Assembly: GCA_050084985.1 (NCBI GenBank)
Contig: JBITNC010000001.1
Span: 43,958,001-44,022,000, forward strand
Source of the DNA: Nageia nagi
Lineage: Eukaryota > Pinophyta
DNA length: 64,000 bases
Reading direction: 5' to 3'
This document shows, piece by piece, positions 11,960-21,541 of the stretch. The notes below the pieces were generated by a model. It saw only the letters and a list, made by a program, of their open reading frames with translations, was not told the DNA's origin and ran no database searches. Every line of letters begins with the position of its first letter. The first letter of the stretch is position 1. The position numbers and the translations under genes were made by a program.

Positions 11960-12440
11960 TGCTGAAATAGGTAGTTGGGATGGTGTACAAAGAGTAAGGA
12001 CAATGATGAAAGATAGATTAATTAAGAAGATACTTGGATGTAGTTAGATTAAAGTTGACAAAAGCATACATGCTTTTCTTGTAAGAGATGAATAACACCC
12101 ATAAACATAGGAGATCTAGAGAAAATTAGAGAAATTATTGAGTGAGATGAAGGAAATATGGTATATTACAAATATAATACTTATGTTGCATGATATGGAG
12201 GGTGATGATAAATAATTGCTTCTCTAATAGCATAACAAAAAGTTGGTAATTGAATTCAAGTTGTTAAAGTCTAACCCTAGAACCATTATCAGAGTTGTGA
12301 AGAACCTTTGAGTGTGTGATGATTATCATACTCCAACCAAGTGTATCTCAAATATTATTGCAAAGGACATTATTATGAAGGATGCAAATTGATTTCATCA
12401 TTTCAAATATGGGGAATATCCTTATGGAGATTATTGGTGA
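11960..12440 (+). pseudogene. PPR-DYW protein C-terminal pseudogene (E, E+ and DYW domains)
   Basis: This is the best preserved of the PPR remnants. It starts with RVRTMMKDRLIKK, passes through VDKSIHAFLVRDE, KLEKLLSEMKE, a degraded HSEKLAIAFGLL-type block (HNKKLVIEFKLL) and RVVKNL, then VCDDYHTPTKCISNIIAKDI, FHHFKYG and ends exactly with GDYW and a stop at 12440. The DYW domain is the cytidine deaminase of organellar RNA-editing factors. Several in-frame stops make it a pseudogene, and no upstream PPR array is present because the CACTA element abuts at 11911. Its 3' flank (12490-12640) is shared with the units at 36725 and 38045. Confidence 0.88.
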
Positions 12441-12932
12441 TGTAGAGTGATGGAAGATATACAGAATCATGCACAATGAAATGGTGCATGATTTTAGGTA
12501 AAAAGGAAATCATATTTCATTTCATTTCATTGTTTGAAAAAGTGTTGTTATTAAATATTTGTATAAATAGAAAATATTATTGATTATAGATATCATATTA
12601 TCAAGTGAACATAATTTATTACATATATTCTACTTGCATATAATCATGTTCTACAACATAAGATTTGTATATGTTCTACTTGCATGTATTCATCCAAGTT
12701 TAGAAGCACTTGGTAACTAACCCTAACAACATAAGATTTGTATATGTTCTACTTGAATATATTCATGGAGGTCTAATGGATTAGGGTTGTAAATACACAT
12801 GAGTGACTCTTGCATTATTCTTGGGATTTATCATAATACATGCATTGTTGAGCTTCTTTGTCATGTAAGCTATCTTGAAGAAGATTTGAATTTCATTGTT
12901 AAGATGCCCATTAAACCTAAATTTAGTGTGTG
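12441..12932. repeat. 3' flank of PPR unit with short tandem duplication
   Basis: 12490-12640 is repeated downstream of the other PPR fragments (36725-36860, 38045-38215, weakly 41310-41400). Within 12655-12780 a roughly 70-bp segment with ACATAAGATTTGTATATGTT occurs twice. No coding sequence is seen. Confidence 0.6.
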
Positions 12933-13584
12933 TGTAGACACCCAAACATGACCTTCATTCAAAAATTGAATAGAAAGGGACCAAAATTAACATGTATTAT
13001 AAAAGTTATAGTAAATGATCAATTGCTAGTGATTAAACCTAGTTTTTGGAGATTGAAACCAATTGCTAACATCCTATACCCAATCATCAATGACCTGATA
13101 GTTAGTCAATCCAAAAAAAGATACATGCTTGAACTAATTTATTCCTAAAAATTATTTGATCATGAGCAAATTATTATTGGTTTGGTAGCTGTGTGGATAG
13201 AATCATGGCTATCTTGGACTTGGATGAGCTTTTGAGTTAGGTAGTTACCCCTAAATTTAAAAATTGAATAAACTAAAAAAATTATAAATTAAACATTTGT
13301 TAATGAATAAAGGGACCCAAATTTAAGTGAAATTACTATATGGGGTTTCATTTAGAACTTTTTGAGAGTTAAGTACTTTTATTACACACTTGTTCATATA
13401 TTTTTTGATTCAATGTATGATGTTTTTTATGTGAACAAGTACATGATATATTGTTTTTTTATGTGTATAGGGTCGATAAGTGCTAAGGTAGGAAACATTG
13501 AAGGAAGAGTATAATAAGAATTAGAAAAGATCAAGAACTAGAGCAAAAAATGAAGTAAAAGAGAAGATTTATCCAAAGTCAACT
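12933..13584 (+). repeat. Left LTR of element B, first part
   Basis: It aligns with 35261-35905 of the right LTR over its whole length, with many substitutions (for example TTCATTCAAAAATTGAA in both). It is interrupted at 13584 by the nested gag-only element and resumes at 19497. The open reading frame at 12930-13148 lies in LTR sequence and is not a gene. Confidence 0.78.
13580..13584. repeat. 5-bp target site duplication (CAACT), left copy
   Basis: CAACT directly precedes the LTR terminus TGTTTAC and is repeated at 19492-19496 directly after the other terminus GTTAACA. This perfect pair fixes the boundaries of the nested element. Confidence 0.9.
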
Positions 13585-14519
13585 TGTTTACAAATAAAAT
13601 TGAGCATGCAAACAAATAAATAGGTAAATATCTACAAACCCAATATATCTATATTTGAGCTACCGATAATAATTTATTCTCAAAATGTTTACAAATAAAA
13701 TTGAGCATGCAAATAAATAAATAGGTAAATATCTACAAACCCAATATATCTGTATTTGAGCTATGGATAATAATTTATTCTCAATAGCAATGAATAAGAT
13801 AACTGATTTAGAAATTTAAATGTAATTGTACCAAACAAGGCTGTAATTTGTATACTTACCTCATGGAATGTACCTGACAACAAAAGATGAAGATGTTGGC
13901 GATGTACTGATAATGAACTACCCCTCAAAAATGTAGTGACCTATGAAGATGCAAAAAGAGGACCACGGGTAGTCTATTTCAGCGATAAGAGAGCACTGAT
14001 GGTGTTCTTGGTTCATAAGGGAGCACTGGCAGCCTTCATTTGATAGTTTTTGACCTCTAAATCAAGTCCAAAACTTCAATATGGATGTCTTAGATAACAG
14101 TGTGATGTCAGAATAGATCGTAGATGTCAAGATAGCTTGCAAAAGGAAGTACACAAACCACAGCCTTGTAGGCAGTATCAAGAGATACCTTAAGGGGTTG
14201 CCACTACAAGACCATATGCAGGATCATGTGTATCCTTGATTGTGGACTTACTATTAGATCCCTTATTTATATAGATAATAGATAATACAACCCATGGGTC
14301 AGCCTGCATCTACATAAACAAGGCTAATTCACAACATTCAAGATAACCACACCAATAAATAAGATAATTCATGCAATATTCAAGATAATCATTATAAAAT
14401 TCACATTCAAGACAAACATTGATATTATCACATTAAGACATTCAAGACATATATTTAGACCAAGCATGTTTTCATTAATTTATTGATTTAAAAACATAAA
14501 TTCATTTTATGTGTTAACA
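13585..14519 (-). repeat. LTR (3' in element orientation) of the TR-GAG element
   Basis: It starts TGTTTACAAATAAAATTGAG and ends TTATGTGTTAACA. The first 101 bp (13585-13685) are tandemly duplicated at 13686 onward. A TATATAAATA box on the minus strand lies at 14264-14273. A GC-rich motif pair (GACCACGGGTAGTC-like, then GAGCACTG repeats) lies at 13957-14020. Confidence 0.9.
14264..14273 (-). promoter_or_regulatory. TATA-box candidate in left LTR
   Basis: The minus strand reads TATATAAATA in the 5' third of the LTR (about 245 bp from its end), where U3 promoters usually lie. The same sequence is conserved in the other LTR at 19214-19223. Confidence 0.45.
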
Positions 14520-14955
14520 AATGCCCCACTTTGGATGTGAAATTGAAAGAAACATGAGGTGAATTGAGATTTTGCATTCAAAGTAAAAACACAATATTAT
14601 AGCAAAAAATTTGACAAGCAATGATAAACACTAACCATTATAAATTCAAGCAAAATCATGACAAAGCTTGTTAGTACTAGATATGGGTTGAGAAAACTCC
14701 CTTTTGTGATGTGTTGGGCACACTTGCCCCCTTGCCTTTGCTGATATATGGAGGCCACAGGTGGTCCCCTTTGCTGGTCTATCTGATAATCTTGCCATAC
14801 CACTGATGACTCATGACAACAAACTTGACAACACACATACACAAAATGATGACCTGATAGATGACCTAACCATACATGATGACCTGACAACAACTCGACA
14901 AGACCACATCATAAGACAAGACATGATAACCATGACAACACACATGACCACACAT
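14520..14955 (-). other. TR-GAG interior next to 3' LTR, no gene recognised
   Basis: This stretch lies between the 3' LTR and the first minisatellite. Overlapping reading frames on both strands come from ACATGACAACAC-type low-complexity repeats and do not resemble known proteins. A GGTGGTCCCCTTT motif near 14760 resembles the GC-rich motif of the LTRs. Confidence 0.5.
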
Positions 14956-15540
14956 AGGGGAGAGCTAAGTTCCACACAACTGCAATGGAAGCTAAGACTT
15001 TGCACTAAGAGGTATGCTACAGTTGCATAAGAACCGAACTCTGTAAGATATATAGGAGCTAAAACTCTGTGCCAAGAGGCATGATAAGCTGATAACACAA
15101 CAAGAAAACATCATAAGACAAGACAAGACATGACAACATATGAAAACACATGACAACACACTAATGAGAGCTAAGTTCCATACAACTACAATGGAAGTTG
15201 AGACTTCACACCAAGAGGTATGCTGCAGCTGCATAAGAACCGAACTTCGCAAAATAGATATATGGGAGTTGAAACTCCGTGCCAAGAGGCATGATAAGCT
15301 GATAACACAACAAGATAACATCATAAGACAAGACATGATAAGACATGGCAACACATGAAAACACACTGATGAGAGCTAAGTTCCATACAACTGCAATGGA
15401 AGCTAAGACTTCGCACCAAGAGGTATGCTGCAGCTGCATAAGAACTGAACTCTACAAAATAGATATATGAGAGTTGAAACTTCGCACCAAGGGCATGATA
15501 TATGATATGTGGGAGCTAGAACTCCATGCCAAGAGGCATG
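14956..15540. repeat. ~205-bp minisatellite in TR-GAG interior
   Basis: Repeat units start at about 14960, 15165 and 15371 with GAGAGCTAAGTTCCA and contain AAGAGGTATGCTGCAGCTGC, CGAACT and CATCATAAGACAAGACATG. Just under three units are present. Open frames across it on both strands are by-products of the repeat. Confidence 0.85.
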
Positions 15541-16020
15541 ATATATGATAAAAGCTAATCTTTATGCCAAGAAGCCTGATATACATAAGATAATATTGAT
15601 CACTATGCCAAGAGGCCCAATATATAAGATAAAACTAATCACTATGCTAAGAGGCTTGATATATAAGATAAAACTGATCACTGTGCCAAGAGGCCTGATA
15701 TATAAGATAAAATTGATCACTATGCCAAGAGGCCTTATATATATATGATAAAATTGATCATTGTGCTAAGAGGCCTGATATATAAGATAAAACTAATCAC
15801 TGTGCCAAGAGGCCTAATATATATATGATAAAACTGATCACTATGCCAAGAGGCCTGATATATATATGATAAAACTGATCACTGTGCCAAGAGGCCTGAT
15901 ATATATATATGATAAAATTGATCACTATGCCAAGAGGCATGATATATATATGATAAAACTAATCATTGTATATGAGATAAAATTGATCACTATGCCAAGA
16001 GGCCTACAAAATGATTTAAG
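15520..16020. repeat. ~40-bp minisatellite in TR-GAG interior
   Basis: About a dozen degenerate copies of a unit like GATCACTATGCCAAGAGGCC followed by TGATATATAAGATAAAAT. The phrase GCCAAGAGGC is shared with the 205-bp repeat just upstream, so the short repeat probably arose by amplification of part of the longer one. Confidence 0.88.
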
Positions 16021-16158
16021 AACTGATATTTGCCCCCAGAGATATGTAAAATAGTGACCTAGGAGCTGGAACTCCATACTGAAGGGGATCCAATGACTTT
16101 TGTTTTAACAAAAATAGATCATAGAAGAGGACCGCAGGTGGTCTTCACTAATAGATAT

Positions 16159-16174
16159 GGAGCACTGGTGCTCC
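16159..16174. repeat. Short GC-rich inverted repeat
   Basis: GGAGCACTGGTGCTCC is a 7-bp inverted repeat with a 2-bp spacer. It follows about 30 bp after GACCGCAGGTGGTC (16130-16143). The same two-motif module, degenerate, occurs in both LTRs at 13957-14020 and 18905-18970. Confidence 0.7.
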
Positions 16175-16383
16175 TCTTTTTACATAAAAATGGATCCCCA
16201 TTTCCTTTGCCATAATGTTGGTTAGCGTGTCTACCCTAATGTTAGTTTCATTAGTGTTAGTATGATCATGGGTGCTCACTAAATGACATATCCAAAGGGC
16301 AACTCACCCCTGCTAGTGCTAGCTTCATGTTGATTTTTACACCATGGTACCCCAGTGATAATACAACTTTTTGTTGTATTTTC

Positions 16384-18398
16384 TTATGCATACATTATTC
16401 CTGTATTATGTTTGGGCATGGGGTTTTTGTAGATTCCCAAGTTTTCATTATCTACATGCACAGGAGCTTTCCCTTTTACATCTAGTCTTTCAAAGGAGAT
16501 TGCCTTTTTATCTACCAGATCTTGGGTGATATCTCTAAATTTTTTACATTCACATGTTTTGTGGCCATGAACTCTATGGTATTGGCAAAATCCTCCTGTA
16601 GTTTTAGTGGCTTGTTGGTTTATAGGTGGCAATTGAATTAGACCCTTCTTCACCAATGATTGCAACAACTCATTATGATCTTCTATGATTTTAGTGTATA
16701 CTCAGGGAGTTTGAAGTTTGCTTGATTTATGTTTGTGTTTTTCTTGTGTGATTATGTTGATTGTTGAAGTTTCCCTTTCTTCTTTTCTAAGTTTCCACAA
16801 ACCAATTTTCATCATGTGTTGCTCTTTTCAAATCATAGAATTGATCATTTCAGAGAGGGGTTGGTCTAGATAGTTAAAGAATTCAAGCATCATCTCATCT
16901 CTAATGGATTTTATCAGCATGTGTTTTAGTTCTTTTTCATTCAAATTTATGAATTTTGCAATTTTTTTCCATTTGGCTACAAACTTGTTAAATGGTTGAT
17001 TTTCTTTTTGTTTCATTTTGGCAAGATCTATAATGGTTGGTTTCTCTTTATGTTATATTGATATTGATCTATGAATTCACATTTTAGTTGCTCATAACTC
17101 TTGATGCTTTGATTTTCAAGTCCAAAGAACCAGTCGGATGCTTCTCTTCCTAAGCTAAGTGGAAAAAGTCTAGCTAACATATCAGAATCATGTTGATGTC
17201 TATAAGATGCTTCTTCAAAGATTAAAATATGCATTCTTGGATCACTCATACCATTATATTTGTCAAAATCTATGTCTTTCCCTTCCCAAATTTTACTTCT
17301 TAATCTTGAACAAAGGGGGTGACTTTCTTCTAGTTGTTCATTCTCTTTTGCTTCATTTAAATGCATCAGCCTTTTTAATTATTCAGCCATGTTTGCTAGT
17401 TGTGCTCTCATTTTCTCTAATTTTTCTTTTTCAATTTGTGTGATTGGATTATCCTCAGGTTGCTTGTTTATGAAATCAAGATTTACAGGTTCTTCTTCAC
17501 TTTCATAATCAAGTATTCCAGGAGTAAATCTTCCTATTTGTTCTCTCCACTCATGAATCAATTGAATTTCTAGTTCTCCCATGATGACCTGTCTTACACT
17601 CAATTGAGCTTTCTGGCAAGATTTTGTATTTTTTATTTTCTTTACCTCTATCTCTTTGATTTTCTTTTCTTTATCTAACCAGGAAGGGTAAGCATTAAGA
17701 AGTTTTTGTGCAATAGGGTCTATTTCAAGTTCCATTTCTGACTCACTATCAGACTCATCACCAAACTCAATTATTTCATCATCATCTTCTTCTAATGTTA
17801 TTAATCTATGATTTTCAAATGCCAAAGATGACGAAGAGGGTTCATAAACATTTTGTTTAACTATTTCAGGGGTAAAAGAGTTTTGATCATGATGGAGCAT
17901 ACAAAAGTTGATATGACTTTCCATGGTAGAAATGGGCCGCGGGCGGTCCATTTCCATAGGGTTTAGATCACGGGCGGTCCTATTATGATCGATTATGATG
18001 CTTAAAAAAAAGATTGGTTCATCAAGAAATGTTCTAAAGGAAAATCTAAGACCATTCATAGTTAATAATTCATAGATTTTATGCAATGAATAAGCTATGG
18101 TAGGATCTTCGGAGAACTTGTAGAATGCCCCAGAATGGTCTATGAATTTTTGTATCAACCTTAGTTTATTTTCAATGAGGTTTGAATTGTTAGATTTTAC
18201 GCAGTGATAAAGGACCAACTGTGATTTGTTTTCCAAAGGTGGAACTAGATTTTCTAAGATTCCTCCTTCAAGGGTTTCATTATCCAAGCTATCATTATCT
18301 TCAGAATCACCATGATAAGATTCATTCGTTGAAAAATTAGTTTTAACAACAAAGGGGGTACTAGTTTTGATTAACCTAGCACTCTTTCTTATTGGCAT
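16384..18398 (-). pseudogene. gag: Ty3/gypsy-type gag gene of the TR-GAG element, slightly broken
   Basis: Gag forms the virus-like particle that packages element RNA. A 339-residue open frame starts at 18398 with MPIRKSARLIKTSTPF and is rich in acidic and Ser residues. One in-frame stop (17379-17381) separates it from the gag core at 17366-17028, with FPLSLGREASDWFFGLENQS, then SYEQLKCEFIDQY. A single frameshift near 17020 leads to 17016-16828 (MKQKENQPFNKFVAKWKK), and a final piece at 16668-16384 carries a zinc-knuckle variant CX2HX4HX4C (CQYHRVHGHKTCEC) and NLGIYKNPMP. The frame is nearly whole, so decay is recent. No pol frame follows toward the 3' LTR. Confidence 0.85.
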
Positions 18399-18534
18399 GA
18401 TTCCTTTCTAGGTTTTTCTTTTCCTTTTATTTTGTTCTGGTGATGATTGAACTAATGAAGGATAATCTGCTAATTCATTTATATCTCTACTCATTATTGA
18501 ATCAAAAAGCATGTTTCACATTGGGTTCACCAAA
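18399..18534 (-). other. Leader and candidate primer-binding site of TR-GAG element
   Basis: On the minus strand the sequence right after the 5' LTR reads TTTGGTGAACCCAATGTGA, which begins with the TGG expected of a primer site complementary to a tRNA CCA end. I cannot name the tRNA. Gag starts about 135 bp further on. Confidence 0.5.
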
Positions 18535-19491
18535 TGTTTACAAATAAAATTGAGCATGCAAATAAATAAATAGGTAAATATCTACAAACCCAATATATCT
18601 GTATTTGAGCAACGAACAACAATTTATTCTCAAAATGTTTACAAATAAAATTAAGCATGCAAATAAATAAATAGGTAAATATCTACAAACCCAATATATC
18701 TATATTTGAGCTACGGATAGTAATTTATTCTCAATAGCAATGAACAAGATAACTGATTCAGAAATTTAAATGTAATTGTACCAAACAAGGCTGTAATTTG
18801 TATACTTACCTCATGAAACGTACCTAACAATAAAAGATGAAGATGTTGGTGATGTACTGATAATGAACTACCCCTCAAAAACATAGTGACCTATGAAGAT
18901 GTAAAAAGAGGACCGTGGGCGGTCTATTTCAGCGATAAGAGAGCACTGATGGTGTTCTTGGTTCATAAGGGAGCACTGGCAACCTTCATTTGATAGTTTT
19001 TGACCTCTAAATCAAGTCCAAAACTTCAATATGAATGTCTTAGATAACTGTGTGATGTCAAAATAGATCGTAGATGTCAAGATAGCTCGCAAAAGGAAGT
19101 ACACAAACCACAGCCTTGTAGGCAGTATCAAGAGATACCTTAAGGGGTTGCCACTACAAGACCATATGCAGGATCATGTGTATCCTTGATTGTGGACTTA
19201 CTATTAGATCCCTTATTTATATAGATAATAGATAATACAACCCATGGGTCGGCCTGCATCTACATAAACAAGGCTAATTCACAACATTCAAGATAACCAC
19301 ACCAATAAACAAGATAATTCATGCAATATTCAAGATAATCCATGCAATATTCAAGATAATCATTATAAAATTCACATTCAAGACAAACATTGATATTATC
19401 ACATTAAGACATTCAAGACATATATTTAGACCAAGCATGTTTTTATTAATTTACTGATTTAAAAACATAAAATCATTTTTATGTGTTAACA
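18535..19491 (-). repeat. LTR (5' in element orientation) of the TR-GAG element
   Basis: It matches 13585-14519 with few substitutions. It is 22 bp longer because a TCATGCAATATTCAAGATAA unit near 19320-19360 is duplicated. It carries the same 101-bp duplication at its start (18535-18635 and 18636 on), the TATATAAATA box (19214-19223, minus) and the GACCGTGGGCGGTC motif near 18908. Confidence 0.9.
19214..19223 (-). promoter_or_regulatory. TATA-box candidate in 5' LTR of TR-GAG
   Basis: TATATAAATA on the minus strand lies about 270 bp inside the 5' LTR. In this copy it would drive gag transcription toward lower coordinates. Confidence 0.5.
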
Positions 19492-19496
19492 CAACT
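19492..19496. repeat. 5-bp target site duplication (CAACT), right copy
   Basis: It matches 13580-13584 and follows directly after the LTR end GTTAACA. Confidence 0.9.
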
Positions 19497-19758
19497 CCAG
19501 TATCAAAAATGCTAGTAATTGATCATGGATGCTAATGATTGAATCTAGATGCTAGTGACTATATCCTAATTATTGATAAATCTCTTAAAGGCTAAGGAGG
19601 CTCAAAAATACAATTTTGTAAAAGCCCTTCAAGCAAGGTGACAAATCTAGAGATTTATTTTGTAACATTTGAGGTAACTCAAGAGAGTAATAAAATACAT
19701 ATTGGTATTTAATGTGTATTTATCTTATTTTCTAATAGGTTATATTTTTAGGTCAACA
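19497..19758 (+). repeat. Left LTR of element B, second part
   Basis: It continues the LTR interrupted at 13584 and aligns with about 35906-36186. Shared phrases include AAGGTGACAAATCTAGAGAT and TTTTGTAACATTTGAGGT. It ends GGTCAACA, followed by a primer-site-like sequence at 19759-19780. Confidence 0.78.
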
Positions 19759-21541
19759 TTTTGGTGCTAGAAGGAGGGTCCTCACATACATTCAATAGTA
19801 GTGATTAAGCACAATGAGTTCTTGATTCTTTTTACAATCTTGTGTTTATTTTGTATCTTGTGGTTTCATTTTTTGATTAAAGTGTTTTCATTATTCTATG
19901 TTTTTCTAGGATCATTAACAAAATTTTTAGTGATTTGGTATAAGACATCAATGATTATCTTAGAACACCAATGATTGGAATAGAACACTAGCATTTATAA
20001 ACAAAGGTAAGATCCCTAATTTTTGTCAATACAACAAGCACAATATAGGAATATAATATGAAAAATGGGAATGAATCTTTTATTTATGATCCCTTTACTC
20101 AGATTGCATGTAGGAAAGGGTAGATAAAGTTAAATAAAGGAATGTATTTAATAATGTTATTAATTAGTTATAAGGTTTAATTTACTTGTTGGTTAGGTAG
20201 GAATCATTGATAAGCACTTCACCTAAGAACTTTTTCTATTTTATCCACTTATGCTCTCTCTTTGTGATGAAAAATGACCTTAGGTGATCACAATGGATTT
20301 GATAGAAAATGAGTAAATGAACATTTATTTCTTCCATATTATCACATAATTCGGTCCAAGAATCTATATTAAGTTACTTACACACTTGGAAAAGGTTAAT
20401 GAATTTCCATTAAATTAGGAATAAAACTAAGGTAAATAAACTAGGTTAATGGTATAATAGTACATTAAATGGTTAATGAATCTAGTGGGTGCATTCATAC
20501 TAAATTACTTTTATTTTAACTAAGTATGCTCTTTCTTTTGCACCTATGGTGACCTGAAGTGATCAAAAAAGTCAAGTAAAATGAGTAATGAATTTGTATT
20601 TAGTTTAAAAATTACACTCACATTAATACTCTTACTTGTATGCCCTTACCATGTCAAGAGGTAGTTGAAGGTTGATGTGACTCAAAGAGGAGAAAAGAAC
20701 CTACACTTAATCAATTTACATACACATTAAAGGCTTCTTATAAATAAGAAGAGGTAACAAATCACACTAAATTACTTCCATATCTAAAAGAGTGTATGAA
20801 CCTAATCTAAAATTTGGTTAAAGAACCTCATTAATTTGGTGATGAATCTTAGAGGTTGATTAGATTAATGCATACTAATTAAAACCTTTTTTGAATCACA
20901 TTAAAAACTTTAATTAATGGACATGTATGATTAGGAGGATTAAAATTCGAATTCATATGCATTTTATTTCATTAATTGCATGGTCATAAGCCTAATAAAA
21001 ATGAACATCAATGTGTTGGATGTCATTACCAACCATTGATTATTTTATTCTTATGTACCCACTAACAAAATATAATAATAGTTAGAGCCAAAACCTGGAG
21101 ATGAATATTGGGTTCATTACTTCCTGTTGAATGACTATAAAAGGGGACTATACTTGGATTTAATTACCAAGATAGATATTAATGAAATTCCTCGAGCCCA
21201 TTACACTAAGGGGACCATATTAAGTACCAAGATATGACTTATCCATAGATAACTGCTTAGAATTACCAACCTACCTTGATTACATACTTGAATAGACAAA
21301 ACAAAGTTAGGAAAACTAAGAAAATTAAAACATACAATGCATATCACTCACATAATAAATACTAATTAAATTAATCAAAAAATATAAAAATATAAACACA
21401 TCATAAAAATAATGTTCATATTGGATGTTTATGCATTAAATTTTTTTTCTCGTAAACATAAAATAAAAAGACAAAAAATAATTTCTATATATGATGATTG
21501 TATGCTTTATTATCTATTAAGAACATAGAAAATAAAAAATA
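19759..21541 (+). other. Primer-site-like sequence and long leader of element B
   Basis: TTTTGGTGCTAGAAGGAGGG follows the LTR directly, the position and TGG start expected of a primer-binding site. The remaining 1.75 kb up to the first gag-like codons shows no coding sequence. Degenerate phrases such as TTAATGAATC and AAATTACT recur. Confidence 0.5.

Larger units (their letters stand above)
13585..19491 (-). mobile_element. Nested gag-only LTR retrotransposon (TR-GAG type)
   Basis: This 5907-bp element has LTRs at 13585-14519 (935 bp) and 18535-19491 (957 bp), TG...CA termini and a perfect CAACT target duplication. The gag gene lies on the minus strand, so the right LTR is the 5' LTR. The 4.0-kb interior holds gag and tandem repeats but no protease, reverse transcriptase or integrase that I can see. 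This matches the non-autonomous class called TR-GAG (terminal-repeat retrotransposons with a gag domain), which must borrow pol proteins from a partner. The LTRs are highly similar, so it is far younger than element B, whose LTR it disrupts. Confidence 0.9.

Noticed and set aside
12930-13148. 72-codon open frame that looks protein-like
   Set aside because: It lies entirely in the left LTR of element B and the matching right LTR has stops in the frame.
14597-15439. Several overlapping open frames of 70-124 codons on both strands
   Set aside because: They all run through 205-bp repeats and low-complexity ACATGACAACAC sequence; frames on both strands with Cys/Ser-rich translations are by-products.
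15520-16020. Looks like a CRISPR array: many ~20-bp near-identical repeats at regular spacing
   Set aside because: The whole unit, including the would-be spacers, is repeated (tandem minisatellite), it lies inside a plant retroelement, and no cas genes are present.
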